64,000 nt of DNA from Streptomyces spiramyceticus (GTDB taxonomy: Bacteria; Actinomycetota; Actinomycetes; Streptomycetales; Streptomycetaceae), in assembly GCF_028807635.1 (NCBI RefSeq), contig NZ_JARBAX010000001.1:316001-380000 (forward strand), written 5' to 3'. This document shows, piece by piece, positions 1-9,005 of the stretch. The notes beneath the pieces were generated by a model that saw only the letters and a program-made list of their open reading frames with translations, made no database searches and was not told the DNA's origin. A program made the translations under genes and the position numbers. How positions within the stretch are numbered: the stretch's first letter is position 1; the number at the start of each line of letters is the position of its first letter.

Positions 1-291
1 GTATCGGTGAAGCGCGGCGCGAAGGCCCTGCCGGAGGACGGCGGGATGCGCGTGATCTGGGCTGCGCTGCCCGCCCTGGCGTTCGTCGGCCTCGCCGACG
101 TCGCGGCGAACGGCACGTACTCCATCGCCGCGCAGAACGGCCCGGTGACCGTAGCGGCCGTACTGGCCAACCTCTACCCGGTGATCACGGCCTTGGCGGC
201 CCTGCTCATCCTCAAGGAGCGGCTGCGCGGCGTACAAGCGGCGGGCGCGGGCCTCGCGCTGGTCGGTACGGCGCTGCTCGCGGCGGGCTGA
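1..291 (+). CDS. EamA/DMT family transporter, C-terminal part
   Basis: The reading frame is open from the first base, so the gene begins outside the window and only about 96 C-terminal residues are visible. They form three hydrophobic stretches, with a short Lys/Arg turn (ILKERLRG) before the last helix. This is the usual end of a 10-helix EamA drug/metabolite exporter (Pro-rich helix NLYPVITALAALLILKE, then a last helix ending ALLAAG). The substrate cannot be told from this fragment. A GTG at position 7 is in frame but is not a real start because it lies inside the domain. Confidence 0.8.
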   Translation, partial: VSVKRGAKALPEDGGMRVIWAALPALAFVGLADVAANGTYSIAAQNGPVTVAAVLANLYPVITALAALLILKERLRGVQAAGAGLALVGTALLAAG

Positions 292-301
292 CGGGGCCCG
301 C

Positions 302-1063
302 TCACTCCGCGGCTTCGGTCTCCAGCTCGGCCAGATACCTCAGCTGCTCCGGAGTGACACCCTCCGGAATCGGTACGGGCGCGGGCGTCCGCAGCGGCGG
401 CTGCCAGCCCTCCACCGCGTCCCAGCTCCGTACGACCCGGGCGGGCGCCCCGGCCACCACCGCGTGGTCGGGCACTTCACCGCGTACGACCGCGCCTGCC
501 GCGACGACGACGTTACGGCCGAGACGGGCGCCGGGGAGTATCACGGCTCCCGTGCCGATCCAGCACCCCGGGCCGATCTCCACCGGCTCCATGCGCGGCC
601 ACTGCTTGCCGACGGGGATGCCGGGATCGTCGTAACTGTGGTTCGTGGACGTCACATAGACGTACGGGCCGAAGTAGCAGTCGTCCCCGATGGTCACCGT
701 CGTGTCGGCGATGACGTGGCTGCCGCGGCCGAGGACCACACCGTTGCCGAGCCGCAGAATGGGGTCCGGGCCGAGGTCGAGGCCGGGCATCATCCCGGCG
801 GTCAGAGTGACCTGTTCGCCGATGATGCAGTGGTCGCCGAGGTGGATCCACGGCTCGCCGAAGACGGTCCCCTGCGGGAAGGCGAGCTTCGTACCGGCGC
901 CGATCGATCCGAAGCGCAGGCGGCCCGGGCGCTCGGCGCTCACCGCTCCGGCCTGCTGGACCCAGCGCCACCCGCCCTGCACGGCGCGGGTCACCAGGCG
1001 GCGGCGCCAGACGGTCAGCGCAGACGGCGATGAGAACGTGTTTCTGTTCTTCGGCACTCGCAT
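302..1063 (-). CDS. Left-handed beta-helix (hexapeptide repeat) acyltransferase
   Basis: The 253-residue protein has imperfect hexapeptide repeats from about residue 50 to 215 (for example LGNGVVLGRGSHVIADTTVTIGDDCYFG), the parallel beta-helix of LbetaH acyltransferases such as maltose/galactoside O-acetyltransferases. A His in the TNHSYDD segment is the likely general base, and the GAPARVVR ending is typical of the class. The acceptor is unknown; cell-surface sugars or small metabolites are both possible. The ATG at 1063 has no clear Shine-Dalgarno sequence, so the start could lie somewhat further in. It is divergent from the gamma-carbonic anhydrase-like gene, itself a beta-helix protein. 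Confidence 0.8.
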   Translation of the reverse strand: MRVPKNRNTFSSPSALTVWRRRLVTRAVQGGWRWVQQAGAVSAERPGRLRFGSIGAGTKLAFPQGTVFGEPWIHLGDHCIIGEQVTLTAGMMPGLDLGPDPILRLGNGVVLGRGSHVIADTTVTIGDDCYFGPYVYVTSTNHSYDDPGIPVGKQWPRMEPVEIGPGCWIGTGAVILPGARLGRNVVVAAGAVVRGEVPDHAVVAGAPARVVRSWDAVEGWQPPLRTPAPVPIPEGVTPEQLRYLAELETEAAE

Positions 1064-1173
1064 ACGGTAGTCGGCCCCGCCCGAGATGATCAGGGCGGCC
1101 TGCTGTGATGTTCACCCCACCCGTCGCTTACGGTTCCCCTTGCGCGACAGTCCGAGGCACTGAGGAGCACGTG

Positions 1174-1704
1174 ATGGCAGAGCAGGCGTTGATCAGCGGC
1201 GTGGGCGGCAAGGACCCGAAGATCGACCCGGCGGCATTCGCCGCGCCGACCTCCGTCGTGATCGGGGATGTCACGCTGAGCGCCGGCGCCAGCGTCTGGT
1301 ACCACACCGTGCTGCGCGCCGACTGCGGGCCGATCGTTCTCGGCGCCGACAGCAATATCCAGGACAACTGCACGGTCCACGTCGACCCCGGCTTCCCCGT
1401 CACCGTCGGTGACCGTGTCTCGGTGGGCCACAACGCCGTCCTGCACGGCTGCACCGTCGAGGACGACGTGCTGGTCGGCATGGGCGCCACGGTCCTCAAC
1501 GGGGCGCACATCGGCGCCGGTTCGCTGATCGCGGCACAGGCGCTCGTACCCCAGGGCATGCGAGTGCCCCCGGGCTCACTCGTCGCCGGCGTACCCGCCA
1601 AGGTGAAGCGGGAGCTGACCGACGAGGAGCGCGAGGGCATCAAGCTGAACGCCGCGATGTACCTGGAGCTGGCCAAGGGCCACCGCGAGGCACACGCGGA
1701 GTAG
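1174..1704 (+). CDS. Gamma-carbonic anhydrase family protein
   Basis: The 176-residue protein consists of left-handed beta-helix hexapeptide turns followed by a C-terminal helix. It has the metal ligands expected of the gamma-carbonic anhydrase/PaaY/YrdA family: a first His in DNCTVHVD, then VGHNAVLHGC giving two more. QDNCTVH followed by VGHxAxLHGC is the diagnostic pair. The family binds Zn or Fe and may hydrate CO2, but many bacterial members have no proven activity. ATG 1174 is preferred over GTG 1171 because the GAGGAG at 1162-1167 is then six bases away. Confidence 0.85.
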   Translation: MAEQALISGVGGKDPKIDPAAFAAPTSVVIGDVTLSAGASVWYHTVLRADCGPIVLGADSNIQDNCTVHVDPGFPVTVGDRVSVGHNAVLHGCTVEDDVLVGMGATVLNGAHIGAGSLIAAQALVPQGMRVPPGSLVAGVPAKVKRELTDEEREGIKLNAAMYLELAKGHREAHAE

Positions 1705-1720
1705 GCGCAGGAGGCGTCCG

Positions 1721-2440
1721 TCAGTCGGCCGTCGCCGAGATCTTCTCCGGCACGGCGGCCGCCGGCTGGTCCCCGGCCTCTGCCTCGGCGCCTGCGCCCG
1801 CCCGGGCTTCCGCCTCCGCCCGCGCCTCCGACTGCTCCGCAGCCTTCTTCGCACGGTTCTTGAGAACCAGCATGGACGTGAGGCCGATCAGCACCGCGAG
1901 CACCAGGCCCAGCCACGAGAAGCGCTTGAGCCACGCCTCGGCGACGACGCCCACCGAGTAGATGACGGCGGTGGTGCCGCCCGCCCACAGGATGCCGCCG
2001 AAGACATTGGCGATCAGGAACTTCCAGTACGGCATGCGCAGTACGCCCGCAAGCGGACCCGCGAAGATCCGGAGCAGCGCCACGAAGCGGCCGAAGAAGA
2101 CCGCCCACATGCCCCACTTCTCGAAGGACCGCTCCGCCATCGCGATATTGGCTTCGCTGAAGTGCTTGGGGAACTTGCGGCCGAGCTTCGCCAGCAGCGG
2201 CCTGCCGCCCTTGCGCCCGATCGCGTAGCCGATCGAGTCGCCGATGATGGCGCCCGCCGTGGCGCATGCGCCCAGGACGTACGGGTCGATGTCGCCGTGC
2301 TGGGAGGCGAGGAGCGCCGAGCTGACGAGGACGATCTCGCCCGGCAGCGGAATACCCAGACTCTCCAGCCCGATGACGATCCCCACCAGGAGGTAAATGC
2401 TGACGGCCGGGATGGTCTCGAGCCACTCCGTGATGTGCAA
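1721..2440 (-). CDS. DedA family membrane protein
   Basis: This is a 239-residue inner-membrane protein of the DedA/VTT family, thought to help recycle polyprenyl or phospholipid carriers and maintain envelope homeostasis. Visible motifs are the re-entrant IPLPGEIVLVSSALLA, the GDSIGYAIGRKGG turn and the FFGRFVALLRIFAGPLAG segment with its conserved Arg residues. The C-terminal 50 residues are a low-complexity Ala/Glu tail rich in EAEARAGAG. The TTG at 2440 (LHITEWLE) is chosen because an AGGAA lies seven bases upstream; a longer frame to 2500 adds an unlikely basic stretch. A second VTT-domain protein lies at 11645-12397. Confidence 0.85.
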   Translation of the reverse strand: MHITEWLETIPAVSIYLLVGIVIGLESLGIPLPGEIVLVSSALLASQHGDIDPYVLGACATAGAIIGDSIGYAIGRKGGRPLLAKLGRKFPKHFSEANIAMAERSFEKWGMWAVFFGRFVALLRIFAGPLAGVLRMPYWKFLIANVFGGILWAGGTTAVIYSVGVVAEAWLKRFSWLGLVLAVLIGLTSMLVLKNRAKKAAEQSEARAEAEARAGAGAEAEAGDQPAAAVPEKISATAD

Positions 2441-2520
2441 CGCCGGTTCCTGTCGTCGAGAAGATGCGGCTGCCCTGCCCGCCGTGCGCCCCCGTGGCAC
2501 ACGGCGGGCAGCCTACCTGG

Positions 2521-4134
2521 TCACGCCGTGGCGGCGGCGTCCCAGAGGTCGCACCGGTGCTCGCGGCCCACCGTCGTACTGATGGTGTTGCCGCCCGCCG
2601 ACGCGGTTTTCAGGGAGAGCACGTGCCCCGGGTCGCGCCGCTGGTCGGGCATGTCCGGGCCGCCCGTCGCGCGCGGCACGCCGTCGTGGATGAAGGAGCC
2701 CCAGTACTGCGTCATCTGCCGCGCGAGCACCCGCTGCTCCGCGTTGAGCGGGCTGTCGAGGCCGAAGTGCCGGAAGAGGTACTGCACCTCATTGACGTGA
2801 GTCGCCCCGAAGTCGAAGTCGGTGTCCAGGTCGCGCAGCGAGGCGAAGGGCGGCGACGTACGGTCGGCGAATTCGTACGCGTACACCGGCCCGCGCCGGG
2901 CGAGCGCCCCGTCCATGCGCAGGGCGGGGCAGGCGAAGAGCCGGTCGCCCATCGCCGCGCCGTACGCGAGGGTCGGGGACGCGTGGTCGCGCAGCGGATA
3001 GCGGGCCAGGACCTTGGCGCCCAGTTCGGGACCGTACGCCCTGGTGAGCGCGGCGGGGTACTGGGCGGCCGTCAGTGGCTCGCCGCGTCCGTCGAACTGG
3101 CCGAAGGCGAACAACGTCCCTTCGTCGCTGTTGGCGCCGTTCAGTACGGGCACGCGCGCGGAGCGGCCCGTCGCGTACGCCGTGGCGGGCTGGACCGGCA
3201 GGAAGGAGCCCCCGGCCACGGGCGCCCAGTCGAATCCCGCCTGTGCCTCAAGTACCTCCCTCGCGGGCTTCCGCCGCAGGCAGCCGGCGGCCGTACGGGC
3301 GTCCGTACAGCCGAGACGGGCCGCGAAGTCCGCCCCCTGCCGAGCCGCCTGCTCGCGGGTCCTGGCGGCACAGTCTTCGTACGCGCCGCTCTGGATGATC
3401 GCTGCGCCGAAGAGGCCGCGAGCGGGCGGCGAGGCGAGCTGGGTGCAGACGGAGCGGCCGCCCGCCGACTCGCCCGCGATGGTGACGCGCGCCGGGTCGC
3501 CGCCGAACCGGCCCGCATTGGCCCGCACCCAGCGCAGCGCGGCCTGCTGGTCGAGCATGCCGTAGTTCCCGGACACGCCGTCCTTCGCCTCGTCGTCGAG
3601 ACCGGCCGTCGCGAGGAACCCCATCGCGCCGAGGCGGTAGTTGACGGTCACGACGACAGTCTCGGTCGCGGTGGCGAAGGAGTCGGGGACGATGTCCTCG
3701 CCGCCGCCCGCGACGAGTGCGCCGCCGTGCAGCCACACCATGACCGGCAGCCCCCTCCGCTGCCGGTCGGGAGTGTAGACATTCAGGTCGAGGCAGTCCT
3801 CGGTGTGGCTGGGCTGCTCGTATCCGGGGTCCCAACTGGCCGTCTGTACGCAGCGGTTCCCGAACTCGGTGGCGTCCCTGACTCCCTGCCAGGCCGAGGC
3901 CCGGCGGGGCGCCTTCCAGCGCAGATCGCCGACCGGCGGCTCGGCGTACGGGACGCCGAGGAACTGACGGCCGTCGCCGGTGGCCGTCCCGCGCACCCAG
4001 CCCGCGTCCGTCCGTACGAGCGTGTTGTCCGTGTTGTCCGCCGCCTGCGCGGGAACGGGCGCCAGGACTGCCGCGCCGCAGGTCGCCCAGGCGGCGACCA
4101 ACAGCACGGCGCGGCGCATCCGGCCTTTGCTCAT
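2521..4134 (-). CDS. Secreted type-B carboxylesterase
   Basis: The 537-residue alpha/beta hydrolase belongs to the carboxylesterase type-B family (acetylcholinesterase-like). A signal peptide covers about residues 1-33 and ends APAQAA, so it acts outside the cell. The type-B signature EDCLDLNVYTP, the oxyanion HGG at about 136-138 and the nucleophile elbow GESAGG (Ser about 223) are present. The acid is probably in NSDEGTLF and the His in THVNEVQYLF. Substrates of such esterases are usually small or aromatic esters. Two adjacent ATGs exist; 4134 is preferred because GGAG is six bases away, versus three for 4137. Confidence 0.88.
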   Translation of the reverse strand: MSKGRMRRAVLLVAAWATCGAAVLAPVPAQAADNTDNTLVRTDAGWVRGTATGDGRQFLGVPYAEPPVGDLRWKAPRRASAWQGVRDATEFGNRCVQTASWDPGYEQPSHTEDCLDLNVYTPDRQRRGLPVMVWLHGGALVAGGGEDIVPDSFATATETVVVTVNYRLGAMGFLATAGLDDEAKDGVSGNYGMLDQQAALRWVRANAGRFGGDPARVTIAGESAGGRSVCTQLASPPARGLFGAAIIQSGAYEDCAARTREQAARQGADFAARLGCTDARTAAGCLRRKPAREVLEAQAGFDWAPVAGGSFLPVQPATAYATGRSARVPVLNGANSDEGTLFAFGQFDGRGEPLTAAQYPAALTRAYGPELGAKVLARYPLRDHASPTLAYGAAMGDRLFACPALRMDGALARRGPVYAYEFADRTSPPFASLRDLDTDFDFGATHVNEVQYLFRHFGLDSPLNAEQRVLARQMTQYWGSFIHDGVPRATGGPDMPDQRRDPGHVLSLKTASAGGNTISTTVGREHRCDLWDAAATA

Positions 4135-4256
4135 CATGTTCTCCCTTGCCCTTGCTGAGGAGATGGCTGGCTGCATGAGCTGATTACACGTGCCAATGAA
4201 AGTGCCCGACGAAGCTAGGACCAGCCCTTCGAAGAGTCAATAAGTTGAACAAGAAA

Positions 4257-4295
4257 CAGCCGGACCGCCCCTCCGAACAGGGGGCGGCCCGGCTG
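4257..4295 (-). terminator. Rho-independent-like terminator after the thioesterase gene
   Basis: A 15-bp stem with one G-U pair (arms 4257-4271 and 4281-4295, loop 4272-4280) lies directly after the minus-strand thioesterase stop. On the minus strand it is followed by TTTCTTGTTC, a fair U-tract for a GC-rich genome. Confidence 0.75.
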
Positions 4296-4316
4296 CCTTC
4301 AAAGCAACTACGGACG

Positions 4317-4769
4317 TCAGCTGTTGGGCCGGAGCGTCCAGACGACGGTCATCTCGCCCGTCACCGCACCGTCCTCACGCGTGATCGAGATGACCACCGG
4401 GAACTCGGGACGCTGCCCGGCGTCCAGCTCCGCGACGACGTCCGCCACCGGACGGCCGAGCGTCGCGGTAGCCGTCACCACACCCATGGCGAGCTTCTTG
4501 TAGCCGATCTCTGCACTGACGGCGAGCGGCACGGCTCGCGACAGCTGGTCCCCGAAGGCGGCGATGACGATCGCGCCGCTCGCCGACTCGGCGAGGGTGA
4601 ACATCGCGCCGGCGTGCGGTCCGCCCACGTGATTGTGGTAGTCGGCCTGATCCGGGAGGCGCACAACGGCACGCTCCGGGGTGGTCTCCAGGAACTCGAG
4701 GTTGAGGGTACGGGCCATGGGAACCGTGGCGACGAGCATCTCGCCGACGGACATCTGATCTGCGCTCAT
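4317..4769 (-). CDS. Hotdog-fold thioesterase-like protein (DUF4442/PaaI type)
   Basis: The 150-residue protein has the hotdog-fold pattern. An HNHVGGPHAGAMFTLAESASG segment at about residues 45-65 supplies the helix and catalytic-loop residues typical of DUF4442/PaaI thioesterases, and it ends in a strand-rich half with VSAEIGYKKLAMG. It probably hydrolyses an acyl-CoA thioester in the cytoplasm; the acyl group is unknown. The ATG at 4769 has only a weak GAG upstream. A second in-frame Met five codons later is a possible alternative. Confidence 0.75.
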   Translation of the reverse strand: MSADQMSVGEMLVATVPMARTLNLEFLETTPERAVVRLPDQADYHNHVGGPHAGAMFTLAESASGAIVIAAFGDQLSRAVPLAVSAEIGYKKLAMGVVTATATLGRPVADVVAELDAGQRPEFPVVISITREDGAVTGEMTVVWTLRPNS

Positions 4770-4863
4770 GGGGCTCGATGTTACCCATGAGTAGGCAGGC
4801 TTGACCATCCCCTCGGGGGGCGGACGTGGCACCCGTGATGCCGCGCCTCTATGGTTACTCGCC

Positions 4864-5901
4864 ATGTGGCAAGGACAGCAGCCGCCCGGGGGCGAGCAGA
4901 ACCCGCAGGACCCTAACCAGAACCCGTATCAACAGCCGGGATACCAGCAGCCGGGTTACCAGCAGCCGGGCCGGCCGTCCGGATATCAGCAGCCCGGGTA
5001 CCAGCAGCCGGGATATCAGCAGCCGAATCCGTACCAGCAGCCGACCGTGCCGCAGTACGCCGTTCCGATGCCGCCGGGCACGCCCGGGCCGCCGGGCGGC
5101 AACCGGAAGAAGACCACGATCGTCGCGATCGTCGCGGCCACCGCCGTCGTCGCGGCCGCCGTGATCACCGGCGTAGTGGTCATGGGCAAGGACGACGAAG
5201 GAGGCTCCACCGAGGCGGACAAGAAGGCGAAGTCCTCGCCCTCCGCCACCGCCACATCGGAGAAGCCCTCAGCTCCCGCCTCGCCCGCCGAGAATCCGCG
5301 CGGCGGCTCGACCGAGGAGGCCAAGCCGACGATTCCCGGCTGGAAGGTCGTGACCAACCCGAATCACGGGAGCCGCTTCGACGTACCGCCGGAGTGGGAA
5401 GTGCAGAAGCCCGGCCTGACCATCAGCTACGAGAATTCCAAGAAACCGGACGAGCTTCTCATCGGGATGTCGTCGCCGGCGTATTTCAAGAGCAAGTGGT
5501 GCACCGCCGTCGTCGACGGCCGCAAGGACGAGTACAGGCTCGGCGCAGCCGGGACCCGGGGCGCGAACGGCGCCAGTAACGGGGGCACCGAGGCCGAGAA
5601 TGTGGCCGGCAATTGGGTCTTCGCCGCGTACGACCAGAACGAGACCGGCAAGTTCAAGATCTCCAAGGCCGTGCCGTTCACCTCCACGTCCGGACTCAAG
5701 GGCAGCGTGTCCACCGCGACCGTCACGGGCGTCAGCAAGAAGAACACCTGCGACAGTGACGGCAAGGCGATCGCCTTCGCATTCAAGAACGCGGACGGCG
5801 ACTTCGCCGTCTGGAGCCTGCACACGGCAAAGGGCGTCAAGGGCGAACTGCCGGAGACGACGATCCGCCAGATCCTCGGCACCGTCCGCCTGTCCGACTG
5901 A
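4864..5901 (+). CDS. Single-pass membrane protein with QQPGY repeats and an extracytoplasmic domain
   Basis: This is a 345-residue protein of unknown function. Residues 1-78 are a Gln/Pro/Gly/Tyr-rich tail with at least six YQQPGYQQPG-type repeats. A single membrane helix follows at about 85-108, then a Ser/Thr/Pro/Ala linker and a folded domain of about 170 residues that begins near PGWKVVTNPNHGSRFDVPPEW. This cytoplasmic-tail/anchor/extracellular-domain plan is common in Streptomyces surface proteins. The likely topology puts the C-terminal domain outside. ATG 4864 is used because upstream residues overlap the divergent promoter region. Confidence 0.75.
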   Translation: MWQGQQPPGGEQNPQDPNQNPYQQPGYQQPGYQQPGRPSGYQQPGYQQPGYQQPNPYQQPTVPQYAVPMPPGTPGPPGGNRKKTTIVAIVAATAVVAAAVITGVVVMGKDDEGGSTEADKKAKSSPSATATSEKPSAPASPAENPRGGSTEEAKPTIPGWKVVTNPNHGSRFDVPPEWEVQKPGLTISYENSKKPDELLIGMSSPAYFKSKWCTAVVDGRKDEYRLGAAGTRGANGASNGGTEAENVAGNWVFAAYDQNETGKFKISKAVPFTSTSGLKGSVSTATVTGVSKKNTCDSDGKAIAFAFKNADGDFAVWSLHTAKGVKGELPETTIRQILGTVRLSD

Positions 5902-5910
5902 CACGGCCGC

Positions 5911-5945
5911 CCGGCCGGCCGACTGACCGGCCGTCGGCTGGCCGG
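5911..5945 (+). terminator. Stem-loop downstream of the QQPGY protein gene
   Basis: A GC-rich 13-bp stem with one G-U pair (5911-5923 with 5933-5945) stands ten bases after the stop codon. It is followed by ATTCT but no long U-run, so termination is inferred mainly from position. Confidence 0.5.
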
Positions 5946-6010
5946 ATTCTGAGCAAATCTGTCGCTCAATCGGTTTGGCAACGCGGGGCAATGACAGCGA
6001 TAGTCCGGAA

Positions 6011-7327
6011 GTGACATCTCCTGCCGCCGCCCCTCGCCGCATCAGCCGCCGCCCCGAGTGGGCCGGCCGCAACTACACACTGCTGACCGCCGCCGCGATC
6101 GTGACGAACCTGGGTACCCATGGTGCGTTGATCGCGGCGGCGTTCGCGGTTCTCCAGGCGGGCGGCGACGGCAGTGACGTGGGCCTAGTGGCCGCGGCCC
6201 GCACTCTGCCCCTCGTCCTGTTCCTCCTCATAGGCGGCGCGGTGGCCGACCGGGTACCGAGGCACCGGGTGATGGTCGCCGCCAACGCCCTCAACTGCGT
6301 GTCCCAGGGGGCTTTCGCCGTCCTGGTCCTGGCCGGCGACCCCCAGCTGTGGCAGATGATGCTGCTCACCGCCCTGTGCGGCACCGGCCAGGCGTTCTTC
6401 AACCCGGCGGCCGAGGGCATGCTGCTCTCCAGCGTCAGCGGCGAGCAGGCCAACCGTGCCTTCGCCCTCTTCCGGATGGCCATGCACGGCGCCGGCATCG
6501 GCGGCGCAGCGCTCGGCGGTGCGCTGATCGCCGCGTTCGGTCCCGGCTGGGTGCTCGCCGTCGACGCCGCGGCTTTCGCGGTGGCCGGCGCGCTGCGCGC
6601 CTTCCTCGACGTGAGCCACATCGCGCCGCGCGAGCCGGGCGGCGGGATGCTGTCCGATCTGCGCGAAGGCTGGCAGGAGTTCGTCGGCCGGCCGTGGCTG
6701 TGGAGCATCGTGGCGCAGTTCTCGGTGGTCGTCGCCGTCGTCGGAGCTGCCGAGGCGGTGTACGGGCCGTTGGTCGCCCGCGACGAACTGGGCGGCGCGG
6801 CGCCCTGGGGCCTGGCACTGGCCGCGTTCGGTGTCGGCACGCTCGGCGGCGCGCTGCTGATGATGCGGTGGAAGCCCCGGCGCCTGCTGCTCGCCGGAAC
6901 GCTGTGCGTCTTCCCGCTCGCGCTGCCCTCGGCGGCGCTCGCCGTACCGCTGCCGGTGGCTGCGCTCGCGGCGGTGATGTTCTTCAGCGGCATCGCGATC
7001 GAGGTGTTCGGCGTGTCGTGGATGACCACGCTGCACCAGGAGATCCCGGAGGAGAAGTTCTCGCGGGTGTCGGCGTACGACTGGTTCGGTTCGGTGGCGA
7101 TGCTGCCGCTGGCCACCGCGGTCGCGGGCCCCGTGGAGAGCCTCTTCGGGCGGCACGAGGCGCTGTGGGGATGCGCGGCGCTGGTGGTCGTCGTCACGGC
7201 CGCGGTGCTGTTCGTGCCCGACGTACGGAATCTGACGCGGCGTACGCACGAGGTGGCGAAGGCGGTCGCGCCGGCCTCGTCAGCCTCGTCAGCCGATGCT
7301 GAAGGCGCCGCCGGGCGGCTCGGGTGA
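6011..7327 (+). CDS. MFS exporter (EntS/MFS_3-like)
   Basis: The 438-residue membrane protein has about twelve hydrophobic helices. It carries the MFS loop motif between helices 2 and 3 as GGAVADRVPRHRVM, and resembles the MFS_3 group that includes enterobactin exporters and macrolide efflux proteins. The substrate is not deducible. GTG 6011 is preferred; a TTG at 5975 would add twelve hydrophilic residues. Its 3' end overlaps the convergent spermidine-synthase-like gene by 39 bp. Confidence 0.85.
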   Translation: MTSPAAAPRRISRRPEWAGRNYTLLTAAAIVTNLGTHGALIAAAFAVLQAGGDGSDVGLVAAARTLPLVLFLLIGGAVADRVPRHRVMVAANALNCVSQGAFAVLVLAGDPQLWQMMLLTALCGTGQAFFNPAAEGMLLSSVSGEQANRAFALFRMAMHGAGIGGAALGGALIAAFGPGWVLAVDAAAFAVAGALRAFLDVSHIAPREPGGGMLSDLREGWQEFVGRPWLWSIVAQFSVVVAVVGAAEAVYGPLVARDELGGAAPWGLALAAFGVGTLGGALLMMRWKPRRLLLAGTLCVFPLALPSAALAVPLPVAALAAVMFFSGIAIEVFGVSWMTTLHQEIPEEKFSRVSAYDWFGSVAMLPLATAVAGPVESLFGRHEALWGCAALVVVVTAAVLFVPDVRNLTRRTHEVAKAVAPASSASSADAEGAAGRLG

Positions 7328-8134
7328 CTCCACCGCGTCCTCGTCCCGTACGACGTCGGCGGCGGCGATGAAGCGCTCCAGCGAAGGCCCATGCTCCACG
7401 CGCGCGGGGAAGACGTCCGCGGCGGTGCGGCGGGCCAGAGCGGCCGTGGGCAGTGGCTCGTGCGAGGCGAGCAGCACCGCGTTGCCGAAGCGGCGGCCGC
7501 GCAGTACGCCCGGCTCGGCGATCAGCGCTATCTCTTCGAATGCGGCCGAGAGGTTGGCCAGTTGGGAGCGGAGGAAGGCGAACGGCGCACCGTCGGCGAG
7601 GTTGGCGGCGTAGATCCCGTCGGGACGCAGGACGCGTTCGGCTTCGCGTGCGTACTCGACGGATGTGAGGTGCGCGGGCACGCGGGAGCCGCCGAAGACG
7701 TCGGCGATCAGTACGTCGGCCGAGTCGGGCGCGGCGCTTTCGAGCCACTGGCGCGCGTCGGCGCCGTGCACCCGTATCCCCGCTCCGTCCGCGAGCGGCA
7801 GATGTTCGGTGACCAGTGCCAGCAGGCCCCGGTCGGCCTCGATGACGTCCTGGCGCGAGCCCGGCCTGGTCGCCGCCGTGTAGCGGGGCAGTGAGAGCCC
7901 TCCGCCGCCGAGGTGCACCACGTCGATGGCCGCGCCCTCGTCGGCCGCGCAGTCGACGACGTGGGCGAGCCGCCGGGCGTACTCGAACTCCAGGTAGGTG
8001 GGCTCGTCCAGGTCGACGTACGACTGGGGCGCACCGTCGACCGTGAGCAGCCACGCCCTCGGCCGGTCCACATCGGGCATCAGCTTGGCGGTGCCCCAGT
8101 CCACGTCCCGGATCACGGGTATCGGCTCGTCCAC
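7289..8134 (-). CDS. Spermidine synthase-like methyltransferase-fold protein
   Basis: The 281-residue protein has the Rossmann fold of spermidine/spermine synthases. IDVVHLGGGGLSLPRY at about residues 69-84 is the nucleotide-binding glycine loop, VIEADRG the acidic loop after strand 2, and DVLIADVFGGSRVP the active-site segment. Streptomyces rarely depend on spermidine, and such proteins may instead be aminopropyl- or methyltransferases with unknown acceptors. Start ATG 8134. It converges on and overlaps the MFS gene. Confidence 0.8.
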   Translation of the reverse strand: MDEPIPVIRDVDWGTAKLMPDVDRPRAWLLTVDGAPQSYVDLDEPTYLEFEYARRLAHVVDCAADEGAAIDVVHLGGGGLSLPRYTAATRPGSRQDVIEADRGLLALVTEHLPLADGAGIRVHGADARQWLESAAPDSADVLIADVFGGSRVPAHLTSVEYAREAERVLRPDGIYAANLADGAPFAFLRSQLANLSAAFEEIALIAEPGVLRGRRFGNAVLLASHEPLPTAALARRTAADVFPARVEHGPSLERFIAAADVVRDEDAVESPEPPGGAFSIG

Positions 8135-8156
8135 CCCACCATTGTGCGCCGCCGGG

Positions 8157-9005
8157 TCACCCGGACCAGACCGCGGCGACCGCCCGGGCGTGCGCGGCCG
8201 CCTGGGCGTAGCCCGCGCGGGCTGCCGGTGCGCGGCGGGTGGGGTCGAGGGTGTTGCGGCCGAACGCCTTCCTGGCGGCGGCGTCCGGCGTGATCACCTC
8301 GACGCGCGCGCCCGCGGCGGCGAGCGCTGCCGCCTGGGTGCGCGGTGAGGCGATGGCCTTGGTGCCCCAGGCGTTCGGGGCGATGATGACGACGCGTCGA
8401 TATCCGGCTGCGAGGTGGGCGTTGGCCGAGGAGTGCAGGGCGCCGTCGATCCATTTGCGGCCCTCTATGGTGACGGCCGGCCAGACCCCCGGTACGGCAC
8501 AACTGGCGCCCACCGCGTCCACGACCGGGACACCGCTGTCCCGGTCGAAGGGGCGGAGTGCGCCGGTGAGGGCGTCGACGGCGGTGACGACCAGGGCCCT
8601 TTCCGGCCAGTCGTGGGACACAAGACGCCCCGCGATCACCTTGCGCCGCGCGGCCTCGTCCCCGTCCATGGTGTCCGCTTCGAGCGCCATGCGCCCCAGT
8701 TTCTGTCCGCACGACTCGGGGGTACGGGAGGACAGCACCGCCCGCGCGTAGCGCAGGAACGTGGCGCTGCCGATGCGTGCGGGAACCTCGCCCGCGGGGT
8801 CGCGGAGCTGGCGCTCGTACAGCTCGGCGAGGGTCAGCAGCCCGGAGGTGAGCTGCGCGCCAATGATCGACCCCGCGGAGGAGCCCACGACAAGGTCCGC
8901 GTCGCTCAGATCCGTGCCGCCCTCGGCGAGCCCATGCAGTACGCCCGCTTCCCACCCGGCTCCGGTAAGCCCGCCGCCGCCCAGTACCAGTGCCGTATCC
9001 GTCAT
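8157..9005 (-). CDS. Patatin-like phospholipase family protein
   Basis: The 282-residue protein has the Ser-Asp dyad architecture of patatins. The oxyanion loop GGGGLTGAGW is at about residues 9-18, the nucleophile motif GSSAG has Ser about 43, and a DGA triplet in WIDGALHSSAN provides the catalytic Asp. It should be a cytoplasmic or membrane-associated lipid acyl hydrolase. ATG 9005 gives the canonical N-terminus just before the first strand; the longer frame upstream adds a Cys/Arg-rich stretch unlike the family. It ends 22 bp from the spermidine-synthase-like gene start, so the two could be co-transcribed. Confidence 0.85.
   Translation of the reverse strand: MTDTALVLGGGGLTGAGWEAGVLHGLAEGGTDLSDADLVVGSSAGSIIGAQLTSGLLTLAELYERQLRDPAGEVPARIGSATFLRYARAVLSSRTPESCGQKLGRMALEADTMDGDEAARRKVIAGRLVSHDWPERALVVTAVDALTGALRPFDRDSGVPVVDAVGASCAVPGVWPAVTIEGRKWIDGALHSSANAHLAAGYRRVVIIAPNAWGTKAIASPRTQAAALAAAGARVEVITPDAAARKAFGRNTLDPTRRAPAARAGYAQAAAHARAVAAVWSG

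Noticed and set aside
2464..4158. Long plus-strand frame across the carboxylesterase
   Set aside because: It lacks domain motifs and overlaps the esterase with its signal peptide and GESAGG motif.
4920..5050. Repeat array of possible regulatory meaning
   Set aside because: The repeats are CAGCAGCCGGG-type codons for the QQPGY protein tail and are coding.
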